Below, in pieces: positions 7,262 through 14,729 of a DNA stretch of 64,000 nucleotides; positions within the stretch are counted from its first letter, which is position 1; each line of letters starts with the position of its first letter. Origin of the DNA: Oscillospiraceae bacterium (GTDB lineage Bacteria; Bacillota; Clostridia; Oscillospirales; Ruminococcaceae); contig JAAWDH010000051.1 in the NCBI GenBank assembly GCA_022793675.1, positions 1-64,000 on the forward strand. The letters are read 5' to 3'. The translations under genes were made by a program, and so were the position numbers. Under the pieces are notes generated by a model, which saw only the letters and a program-made list of their open reading frames with translations, had not been told where the DNA came from and ran no database searches.

Positions 7262-8969
7262 GATACTCCTCCTCCTGTTTTCGGTAAAGGGCAGCATACC
7301 GCCCATTCAATGCCATCAATTCTTCATGGGTGCCCTGCTCCAAAATTTCTCCCTGCTCCATATAGCAGATCTGGTCATAGGCGATCACCGACCGAAGGCG
7401 GTGAGCAACTGTAATGGTGGTGCGGTTCCTCAAAAGGGTTTCAAATGTACCAATCAGCTGATTTTCTGTAACACTGTCCAGTGCGCTCATCGGCTCATCC
7501 AGTAAAAATACCGGTGCATCTTTCAATACTGCTCTGGCAATGGCGATCCGCTGGCGCTGACCGCCGGACAGGTTTTTGCCGCCTTCTTCCACCTGACGGT
7601 GAAGAAGTTCTTCGGTGATTTCTGCCTTGCAGGCAGCTGCCCGAACCTCTTCCGGTATGGCGTCGGATACCGCTATACCGATATTTTCCTCCACTGTTCC
7701 CGGAAATAAAAAGCTGTCCTGGAATACCGGCGAGAAAAAGCCCCGCAGAATGTCGGGACGCCAATCCGGCAGTTCCCGCCCCATTATCTGAATATGTCCT
7801 TTATAATCTGTTGGGTAATATCCCATAATCAGCTTAACAGCTGTAGATTTGCCCGATCCGGATGGTCCGGTAAAAGCGATCCGCTCACCGGCTTTTAGCT
7901 GTACAGACATTTCTTTTACGGCATCATTTTTTCCGTCATAACTAAAAGAAACGCTTTCTGCCTTAATGACATATTCGCTCTTGCTTGGAATTACAGCACC
8001 TTTTGCCGTTTCTTCCTCGCTGTTTAAAAAATTCAGCAGCCGTCCGGCACAAACCTCAGCATAGTTGGATTTGGACAGAAAATCGCCAATCTGCGGAAAA
8101 ACGTAAGAAAATCGTCCCATGACCATCTGAACAAAGCCAATCAGGAAACCAACTGTAATCCAGCCGTGCATCAGATAAAAACCGCCGGCAGCAGCTGCCA
8201 GAATACCCGGCAGATAACTGCTGACCAGGCTGATACCTTTTATACCGGCATCGGTGCGTCCCATCCGCTGCTCTGAATCCCGCCGTTTCTCCAGCAGTGC
8301 CTCGCTGACTGTTTCCATAGATTCTTCCAGGCAGTACGCCTTGATAAACTCCGGGTCTGCCAGCATCTCCCGGCTTTTTTGAAGGGCTGCGGCGGCAGCT
8401 TTACGTTCACCTTCGCTGTGTTTCTGCAGCCGTCCGGAAATTTTCAGCAGAAAGGGAATCACCAATGCAACTACCGGTATCACAATCAGTGTAAGGCTGA
8501 CGCTTCTTGACAGGGAGTACGCCGTCGCGCCAATTAGATAGATGACCAACGTTACTATTTTGGGAAAGGTCTTGCTGTACCAGCCTGCCAGCTTATCAAT
8601 ATCGCCGGAATAGAGTGCCATCATCTGCCCGCTGTGGCTTCCTGCCAGCATTTTCAGAGGCAGGTGCTGCACCTTTTCTTCAAACCGTTCGATCAGCGCT
8701 GTTCTCACTGTCAGTGCATACCGTTCCTCTGTCCACTTTGAAAAGCCCGAAATCGGTACACCAACCAGCATGAAGGAAGCCATCAGCACAAGTCCCAATG
8801 TTACATTGCTGCCTCCTGTCACCTGATCAGTAGCATAAGCCAGCGTAATAACGCCTCCAAGATCGCGAATACTGTACAAAAGCTCCCACCACACAATCTG
8901 CAGAAACAAAAAGCGATGATGTGTCAGGTGCTCAATTGTACGAAGATTATGAAAAAATGTCTTTTTCAC
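7248..8969 (-). CDS. ABC exporter half-transporter (TMD-NBD), subunit 1 of a pair
   Basis: This 573-residue half-transporter has a membrane domain up to about residue 310 and an ATPase with Walker A GPSGSGKST, signature LSGGQRQR, Walker B VFLLDEP and H-loop VAHRL. Both ATP sites of the presumed heterodimer therefore keep their key residues. The start is a GTG at 8969 preceded by GTGGAGTGATA. A promoter-like TTGAAT-N17-TATATA lies about 90 bp upstream (9081-9053), and two direct GTTGAAAAC copies (8994-9002, 9018-9026) lie between promoter and gene. The overlap with the downstream half-transporter indicates co-translation. Confidence 0.85.
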   Translation of the reverse strand: MKKTFFHNLRTIEHLTHHRFLFLQIVWWELLYSIRDLGGVITLAYATDQVTGGSNVTLGLVLMASFMLVGVPISGFSKWTEERYALTVRTALIERFEEKVQHLPLKMLAGSHSGQMMALYSGDIDKLAGWYSKTFPKIVTLVIYLIGATAYSLSRSVSLTLIVIPVVALVIPFLLKISGRLQKHSEGERKAAAAALQKSREMLADPEFIKAYCLEESMETVSEALLEKRRDSEQRMGRTDAGIKGISLVSSYLPGILAAAAGGFYLMHGWITVGFLIGFVQMVMGRFSYVFPQIGDFLSKSNYAEVCAGRLLNFLNSEEETAKGAVIPSKSEYVIKAESVSFSYDGKNDAVKEMSVQLKAGERIAFTGPSGSGKSTAVKLIMGYYPTDYKGHIQIMGRELPDWRPDILRGFFSPVFQDSFLFPGTVEENIGIAVSDAIPEEVRAAACKAEITEELLHRQVEEGGKNLSGGQRQRIAIARAVLKDAPVFLLDEPMSALDSVTENQLIGTFETLLRNRTTITVAHRLRSVIAYDQICYMEQGEILEQGTHEELMALNGRYAALYRKQEEEYHAAV

Positions 8970-8993
8970 AGTTTATCACTCCACATAAAATAG

Positions 8994-9043
8994 GTTGAAA
9001 ACCAAAATTGTGTATCTGTTGAAAACAATCTTACAAATACACA
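8994..9043. promoter_or_regulatory. Direct and inverted repeats upstream of the ABC exporter genes
   Basis: GTTGAAAAC occurs at 8994-9002 and 9018-9026 in the same orientation, and TGTGTAT (9009-9015) is matched by ATACACA (9037-9043) as an inverted repeat. They lie between the candidate promoter and the GTG start and could bind a regulator. Confidence 0.35.
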
Positions 9044-9052
9044 TTTAGGTTG

Positions 9053-9081
9053 TATATAAAATTATTCTAGTGAACATTCAA
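9053..9081 (-). promoter_or_regulatory. Candidate promoter for the ABC exporter pair
   Basis: On the minus strand there is TTGAAT (9081-9076), a 17-bp spacer and TATATA (9058-9053). The match is moderate, but the position upstream of the 8969 start is appropriate. Confidence 0.45.
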
Positions 9082-9158
9082 GCCAAACCTGGAACAGCAT
9101 CAGATTAAGAATAGTGTTATAGAGTAATGGAAACACTTTTCCAAAAAGGTGTTAAATA

Positions 9159-10373
9159 TCAGGGAAATCCTATTTCTAAGATATTTTCAGAAATAGGATT
9201 TAACGTCATGTGTTCTCCAAGCATCGTAGACAATGTGTTTATATCCCCTAACCAAGGGCTTTCCGGATCAGGTTTTGAACAACAACAAATAAACACTCGT
9301 CGAGAAACTCGAAGTGCTTCATAAAAAATATCTCTAAGATCATTATCGACAAAATATCGCCAATAATCGGAGATTATAGCGGAACCAATACTTTGATCTG
9401 CAAAAGGCAATTTAAATCCAAATAATTGATAGGCAGGAGTTTGATTAATATCTAAAGAAACTACCATCTTGCTATCACATATATATCCATTTCCTATTAG
9501 TAAGTCGGGTACAAAAGGAATAGAATAAAGCGATTGGCTCTTCCGCTGTTTTTGTATAAGCTCATATCGGAATTTTTCATACCAATCTATACGTTTCCTG
9601 CGACCCGTTAAAAGTAATTCCAACTCCCATACAGGATATTTATGAAACAAGTATAAACTTGTTTCTGTATAATCATGGGAATTAGATATTGGGCGAATGT
9701 GAGGATAGTGAATACCTGCAGCCTTATCATTAAAATAAAAATTTGCGCCACTTTGACTTAAACGATAAGCTAGATCGGTGTCTTCGCATCCCCATTTTAA
9801 ATAAGCTGTATCAAACCCACCCGATTGTTCATACAAGCTCTTAGATAAGGCTACGTTTCCCATCCAACAGAAAATCCAACCATATGAAAGATTTTTTTCT
9901 TTCGATAAATTAAAAAATTTTTGCCTAAAATCATATTGAATATACTTTGCATCCAGTGCTTCTTCAATTGCTTTAGGCCAAGGGTGTAGTGGAGCTGTAG
10001 GATAGTAATTATAACCAATAGATACTTGATTAGGAATCGATTTTATTGCATAATAATGAGCCTGCAAAGCTCCTTCCAGAAGTAAAATATCGCAATCTAT
10101 AAAACATATGACTTCTCCCTCAGCTATTCGGGCACCAACAGCTTTAGGACTAGCGCAGTTCCGTCCTTTTCGAGGAACATGAATTACTTTACATGGAACA
10201 AGAGGTTTTACGCATTGTATAATATTATTTAAATCAAAATCGGATCCATGATCTAATATTATCAATTCACAGTTCAAGCCGGCTAAATTATTTGAATTAA
10301 ATTGATTTAAAAATAATTTAAATATATTCTCTCGATTGTAAACAGGAACAATTATAGAAAGATCAATTCCCAT
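9159..10373 (-). CDS. GT2-family glycosyltransferase with methyltransferase-like C-terminus
   Basis: This 404-residue protein transfers a sugar from a nucleotide donor. The N-terminal GT-A domain (about 1-250) shows LSIIVPVYNREN, a DxD-type site in FIDCDILL and the acceptor/donor motif WGCEDTDLAYR. The last 110 residues are not typical of GT2. MVVSLDIN, LPFADQSIGSAIIS and LRDIFYEALRVSRR resemble the second half of a class I SAM methyltransferase lacking the glycine-rich motif I, so this domain may be degenerate. The start at ATG 10373 follows GGGAGGAGAT and overlaps the upstream GT4 gene by 11 bp. GC content is clearly lower than in the ABC genes. The acceptor is unknown. Confidence 0.75.
   Translation of the reverse strand: MGIDLSIIVPVYNRENIFKLFLNQFNSNNLAGLNCELIILDHGSDFDLNNIIQCVKPLVPCKVIHVPRKGRNCASPKAVGARIAEGEVICFIDCDILLLEGALQAHYYAIKSIPNQVSIGYNYYPTAPLHPWPKAIEEALDAKYIQYDFRQKFFNLSKEKNLSYGWIFCWMGNVALSKSLYEQSGGFDTAYLKWGCEDTDLAYRLSQSGANFYFNDKAAGIHYPHIRPISNSHDYTETSLYLFHKYPVWELELLLTGRRKRIDWYEKFRYELIQKQRKSQSLYSIPFVPDLLIGNGYICDSKMVVSLDINQTPAYQLFGFKLPFADQSIGSAIISDYWRYFVDNDLRDIFYEALRVSRRVFICCCSKPDPESPWLGDINTLSTMLGEHMTLNPISENILEIGFP
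9165..9201 (-). terminator. Perfect 13-bp inverted repeat within the last codons of the GT2 gene
   Basis: AAATCCTATTTCT (9165-9177) and AGAAATAGGATTT (9189-9201) form a perfect stem with an 11-nt loop that encodes the C-terminal residues before the stop at 9159-9161. There is no strong T-run after it, so terminator function is only a possibility. Confidence 0.4.
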
Positions 10374-11523
10374 TGTCGATATCTCCTCCCAAAATATCTG
10401 ATGAATTAAAAAGTGATATAGCAGCCTCTTCATATTGGTTATAAACTCTCTGCCATGAAAAATATGAAAGGATTGCTGTAGCTTTTTTAATAAGTGCTTC
10501 ACAAATAGCAGGATTTTCTATTAATCGTTTTAATATTTGAGCCAATTCATCATCATTGCCTGGTTCAAAAAGTAAACCTGTCTCATTATCTGTAATAACT
10601 TCACTTAAACCTCCGGATCTTGAAGCAACAACGCATACTTCTTGGGAAAACCCTTCTACAGCGACTAGACCAAACGGTTCATCAAAACTAGGTATCACTA
10701 AAATCTTCGAATGAGCCATTTCGGTAAGCACTTGACGATTTTCAATATATCCCCTAAAACTCACAATATCACTTATACCGCTGCTTTTTACTAATTCTTT
10801 TATTAAATTTTCCTGATCGCCTGTTCCAATAATGTCTACTGTATAGCCAGATAATCTTAGGAATGACGAAATTTTTACTACGGCCTTAATCAAAACGTCT
10901 ACTCCTTTTCTTTTACTGAGTCGCCCGCAAAAAAGTATTTTGTTATTTTTAATAACAGGAGTTACTGCGTTTTGAATTTCAATACCACTGTGTATAGTCT
11001 TCATAGGTGAAAACATTAGTGGATGTGCTTTAGGAACCTCATTCGCAACCCACTGGCTGGGACATATTACTTGATCTGCTAAAAGTATCATGATAGAATC
11101 CTTCAAGTGACTCGGATGTTGATAGTCATGTTCCACTCCGTGTTTTATATAAACCAATTTACTCGAAAAGTTTTTCTTCAACGAGCTGGCAAGTAAAGCA
11201 AAATATGAACCGTGAACATGAATGATATCTGGGCAATCTCCCGATTCATTTATATATCTTGCTATTTTTTCATATGATATTTCGTTAAATTTTTCCCAGT
11301 AAATATACGAATCTTTCTGATATTTATCTATCTGAGAATGCACATCAAAAGAAATGACCCCATCTTCTGAAGGGAATAAAGAAGTCCTTCCATAAGGAAT
11401 AAAACATATTTTCAACTTATCACGTGTAAAATATTTGTACAATTGACTAACATATGTCCCTATTCCACCATAAAGCTGAGGAAGATAATCAGGAGTAAGC
11501 ACCAGGATTCTAGATTTTGTCAT
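10363..11523 (-). CDS. GT4-family glycosyltransferase
   Basis: This 386-residue GT-B enzyme has the N-terminal PQLYGGIGTYV acceptor-side loop, a middle ILFCGRLSKRKGVDVLI stretch that opens the donor domain, and the E-x7-E donor motif in SFDEPFGLVAVEG near residue 285. Length and motifs are normal for glycogen synthase-like GT4 enzymes that build surface glycans or glycoconjugates. It starts at ATG 11523 after AAAGGGAGCG. The downstream GT2 gene overlaps it by 11 bp, so both are probably translated from one message. The low GC content is shared with the GT2 and radical SAM genes and suggests joint acquisition. Confidence 0.85.
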   Translation of the reverse strand: MTKSRILVLTPDYLPQLYGGIGTYVSQLYKYFTRDKLKICFIPYGRTSLFPSEDGVISFDVHSQIDKYQKDSYIYWEKFNEISYEKIARYINESGDCPDIIHVHGSYFALLASSLKKNFSSKLVYIKHGVEHDYQHPSHLKDSIMILLADQVICPSQWVANEVPKAHPLMFSPMKTIHSGIEIQNAVTPVIKNNKILFCGRLSKRKGVDVLIKAVVKISSFLRLSGYTVDIIGTGDQENLIKELVKSSGISDIVSFRGYIENRQVLTEMAHSKILVIPSFDEPFGLVAVEGFSQEVCVVASRSGGLSEVITDNETGLLFEPGNDDELAQILKRLIENPAICEALIKKATAILSYFSWQRVYNQYEEAAISLFNSSDILGGDIDNGN

Positions 11524-11591
11524 ATTAAAGACGCTCCCTTTCTTTTTGATTAGTGATACTTAAAACGTACTGTGATAAGATTTGACCTATT

Positions 11592-11632
11592 TTGATAAAA
11601 CGAAGATGCAGTATGCAGCTTCGTTTTATCAA
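11592..11632. terminator. Perfect 14-bp inverted repeat between radical SAM and GT4 genes
   Basis: TTGATAAAACGAAG (11592-11605) and CTTCGTTTTATCAA (11619-11632) form a perfect 14-bp stem around a 13-nt loop, 60 bp after the radical SAM stop. The T-rich 3' arm (CGTTTTATC) on either strand suggests a bidirectional terminator or attenuator. There is no separate T-tract. Confidence 0.55.
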
Positions 11633-11694
11633 TTAGTTCATTCAGATTTAGGTTACACGCTCTTAAAATATCATGAAAATATCTTAAAATATTT

Positions 11695-13431
11695 TCAAAT
11701 CATGCATCGCGTTTGACATTTAGAACAATCTGCAAAGCATTGGGATGAAGGCTCATAATTCATAGCCAACGTATACTCCTCAGTCAAATGTCTCGACGAT
11801 ACCAAACATTTTTGGAAATCCCATGGAAATTCCTCAGAAATAAAATACCCCCGAAAGTAATCAGAAGATATTAAATCATGAGAACGCATACATTCTTTCC
11901 AATTTTCTATGGTATCCTCCCGTCTATACATATCCAACAAAACATCACCCAGGCGCATATCTCCACGCGAAAGAATAGGTTGAGAATATACAACAGCTGT
12001 CCCTATAGTTGTTTCGACTTTAACAATCGAATTATCCTTATCAGTGACAACTCGTTTCTCCACTTTTTCATCAACAAAATCAGTTGAAATAAGAACAGGG
12101 TAGGATTCTGATATTTGCCGTAAAATATAAGTTAATTTCTCTTTCGCTTCTTCTGGATAAGTTGCTGCTGCATACTGAAAGGCCGTAAACGGTTTAGGGT
12201 ATAAAGGATTTATACCTATTTCCAAATGCCCTGTTCTGTTTCCAAGTTGATTCATATGCTGTCTCACTAAAAAGATGATGTTTACAATCTCATCCAGATC
12301 CTCCTTCCTTTCCCCTGGAAGACCAATAATAAAATATAATCCTATGTCGCTTATTCCTTTTTCAGAAGCCACATCCATATATTTAATAATATCTTCATTT
12401 TTAATTCGTTCCTTACCAATAACTTTACGAAGTCGTTCACTGCTTTCCGGAGCAATTATTAACTTTCGTTGTCCTGCAGCCGCCATCATAGCAATTATCT
12501 TTTCTGATAACATTTCCAGCCTTTGTGAACCTACACGTAATCGTCCGTGATGTTCCTCTACATACGAAAGATATTTTTCAATCGTCGAAGTCTCCAAGCC
12601 TTCATAAAAGCATTTAATGATTGAACAGTATTTTAGACCAAGATCGACAAGAGCTGTAAAGGTTTCGTATGACAAAGTTCGAGCTGGTCTCAAACGAGTT
12701 CCCATGTAACAAAAACGACACTTTTGGTTGCACCCACGACGAACTTCTATTGTAAAAGTCTCTTCTTCATAAACAGTATATTTTGTTATAAAGATACTGT
12801 AAGCGGGATTTTTATCAATATCTACCGGTAGAGTTTGTTGAACTGTATGCACACCACTATGGATTGATGGAATAAACACTCCTCGAATATTTGCCATTTG
12901 AGCTAGGATCTCATGCTTTGGTCTTTCTTTATTCTTTTGATATACATCTAATACTTCATGAATTACGTCCTCCCCCTCTCCTAGTATAAAAGCATCGAAA
13001 AAGTCTGCAAGAGGAAGTGGGTTATACATCATAACAGGTCCACCGCCAATAAGTATCGGAGAATTTTCATCACGCATAGACGCTTTGAGGGGCAACCCAA
13101 AATATTCTAAACATTTTAGAATATTCAGGTAATCACCCTCATAAGAAACACTGAATCCAATTATATCGTACTCAGCAGCTGGCAGTCTCTGCTCCCATGT
13201 CAAATGTTTATCGTTCCATTCTTCTCTAGGAAGATAATAACGATCAGGAAGTACATTAGAATGATTGTAGCATTCACGATATATTGTTTGGATACCAATA
13301 TTAGGTAAGCCGTACTCATAATAATTAGGGAAAACACAGAGGTATTTGATGTCGGTAATTTCGGGAGTTTTCATGGGTAGTAATCTTTTTTCGTTACGGA
13401 TGTAGAATTGAGCATCAGATTGATAGGTCAT
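11695..13431 (-). CDS. B12-binding-type radical SAM protein, divergent TIGR03960-like
   Basis: This 578-residue protein has an N-terminal region resembling the cobalamin-binding fold (FPNYYEYGLPNIG, GFSVSYEGDYLN, ILIGGGPVMMYNP, FILGEGED). A radical SAM core follows, with the CxxxCxxC cluster motif in EVRRGCNQKCRFCYMG (around residue 235). The C-terminus keeps the PWD motif and a cysteine-rich end, CFADCSKCQTRC, that could bind a second cluster. This architecture matches the TIGR03960 B12-type radical SAM family, whose substrates are poorly known. The chromosomal versions usually sit near ribonuclease G, whereas this copy is in an accessory, AT-rich cluster with two glycosyltransferases. The start at ATG 13431 is chosen because family-like sequence begins right after it. 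Confidence 0.75.
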   Translation of the reverse strand: MTYQSDAQFYIRNEKRLLPMKTPEITDIKYLCVFPNYYEYGLPNIGIQTIYRECYNHSNVLPDRYYLPREEWNDKHLTWEQRLPAAEYDIIGFSVSYEGDYLNILKCLEYFGLPLKASMRDENSPILIGGGPVMMYNPLPLADFFDAFILGEGEDVIHEVLDVYQKNKERPKHEILAQMANIRGVFIPSIHSGVHTVQQTLPVDIDKNPAYSIFITKYTVYEEETFTIEVRRGCNQKCRFCYMGTRLRPARTLSYETFTALVDLGLKYCSIIKCFYEGLETSTIEKYLSYVEEHHGRLRVGSQRLEMLSEKIIAMMAAAGQRKLIIAPESSERLRKVIGKERIKNEDIIKYMDVASEKGISDIGLYFIIGLPGERKEDLDEIVNIIFLVRQHMNQLGNRTGHLEIGINPLYPKPFTAFQYAAATYPEEAKEKLTYILRQISESYPVLISTDFVDEKVEKRVVTDKDNSIVKVETTIGTAVVYSQPILSRGDMRLGDVLLDMYRREDTIENWKECMRSHDLISSDYFRGYFISEEFPWDFQKCLVSSRHLTEEYTLAMNYEPSSQCFADCSKCQTRCMI

Positions 13432-13467
13432 TAGAAAGCGACCGTCCTTCCATGATATATTTTTTAT

Positions 13468-13496
13468 ATTATAGCATGACTTTACAGAAAAATCAA
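13468..13496 (-). promoter_or_regulatory. Sigma-A-type promoter for the radical SAM/glycosyltransferase cluster
   Basis: On the minus strand there is TTGATT (13496-13491), exactly 17 bp, then TATAAT (13473-13468), about 35 bp before the ATG at 13431. The -35 box directly abuts the stop codon (13497-13499) of the conjugation peptidase gene, which places a join between modules here. Confidence 0.8.
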
Positions 13497-14726
13497 CTAG
13501 AAATCACTTAAAAAATATTTCATCATATCCGTTCTTTTGCCGTTCGTCCAAACTTCAGAATGCAGATGATTCCCTGTTGAATCTCCGGTACTCCCTACAA
13601 AACCAACCACCTCTCCCTGTCCTACCTCTTGCCCAACTCTGACGCAGATCGCTGAGCAATGGGCATACAGCGTTTCAAATCCATCCTCGTGCTGAATTTT
13701 CACATAGTACCCATAGCTATGCCTAGGATTCACGCTGTTGGCAATCGTCACTGTCCCGTCCGCTGCTGCGAGGATCGGTGTTCCCTCCGGAGCAGCAATA
13801 TCCGTTCCAGTATGGAATGACACCTCACCAGTAATCGGATCGACGCGTTCTCCAAACGGTGATGTAATCGTAAAATTCTGCGGCAGAGGCCATTCAAAAA
13901 TCCCTGTCCCCTGCCAGGTCACATCCTTTTCTTGCCCACCTAAAAACACACTAATCATCACAATTCCGCACATAAGCAAGACTACAATGACAGATACCCA
14001 ACCTCCGGCAATCAGCAGCGAGGCAAGTTCCTTCACCGCCGAAGCGACCGCTTCAGCGGTTTTGGCAGTCACTTTGGAGGTCACCTTTACTGCTTTCACA
14101 GCTGCACCAGCCTGCTGAATTCGTTTGGTTGACAAAACCGGCTGTGCAGAGTTTGCTGCTGTTCTACCCTCTGCTGTAGGCTGACTACAGTTTATCTGAA
14201 CCTCCGGCTCCATCGCTTTTACCGACCTGCTGACAGATTTGACACTGCCAGCAGGTTTACTTTTTATTGTGTAAAACGGAGCAACTCTTTCTGTTGGAGA
14301 GTTCGCTGCGGCTGGTTTGGGTACGGGCGGAATATCTTGTCCCAATGACATCCTCATTGTTTCCAAAGCAGTTTGGATAGCTTCACCATCAGCCACAACC
14401 CGTTTCCTCTGTCTATCTTCAACTGTCCTTTCTGCCAGCCTCTGCCCAGCAGAAAAGGCAGTTGAAACACCCTGTACCGTGGCATTTTCGACATCGACAA
14501 CTGTTTCCTGCTCCGCACTTTGCGGCTCTGCATCCTCTGCCAATTTTGTCAATGGTATTGCTTTCTTAAGCCGCCGCTTTTTCGTCAGCCAAGCCTTTTT
14601 CATCGCAAATCCCGGCATCCTTAAAACTGTCCAAGCACGCATTGCCTTAGCGGTTGGTTTCGTCTTTATCTCCCTCAAACCATCCCTCCCAACTGAAAAA
14701 GCAGGGAACCATTCGGTTCCCTGCAT
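13497..14726 (-). CDS. M23 (LytM-type) peptidase of the conjugation apparatus
   Basis: This 409-residue protein has a long polar N-terminal part, one transmembrane segment near residues 240-262 (VSVIVVLLMCGIVMISVFLG) and a C-terminal M23 peptidase domain. The zinc motif HTGTD (HxxxD) and the HLHSEV (HxH) motif are both present, so catalysis is likely intact. In Gram-positive conjugative systems such wall hydrolases open peptidoglycan for the transfer channel. The gene follows VirB4 by 3 bp and ends the transfer block. Its start at 14726 has a poor site (AATAGGGG), so it probably depends on translational coupling. Confidence 0.85.
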   Translation of the reverse strand: MQGTEWFPAFSVGRDGLREIKTKPTAKAMRAWTVLRMPGFAMKKAWLTKKRRLKKAIPLTKLAEDAEPQSAEQETVVDVENATVQGVSTAFSAGQRLAERTVEDRQRKRVVADGEAIQTALETMRMSLGQDIPPVPKPAAANSPTERVAPFYTIKSKPAGSVKSVSRSVKAMEPEVQINCSQPTAEGRTAANSAQPVLSTKRIQQAGAAVKAVKVTSKVTAKTAEAVASAVKELASLLIAGGWVSVIVVLLMCGIVMISVFLGGQEKDVTWQGTGIFEWPLPQNFTITSPFGERVDPITGEVSFHTGTDIAAPEGTPILAAADGTVTIANSVNPRHSYGYYVKIQHEDGFETLYAHCSAICVRVGQEVGQGEVVGFVGSTGDSTGNHLHSEVWTNGKRTDMMKYFLSDF

Positions 14727-14729
14727 CCC

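Noticed and set aside
8970..9158. Small precursor peptide gene for the radical SAM/exporter cluster
   Set aside because: No frame with a ribosome-binding site and a plausible leader-core layout is present here or at 11524-11694.
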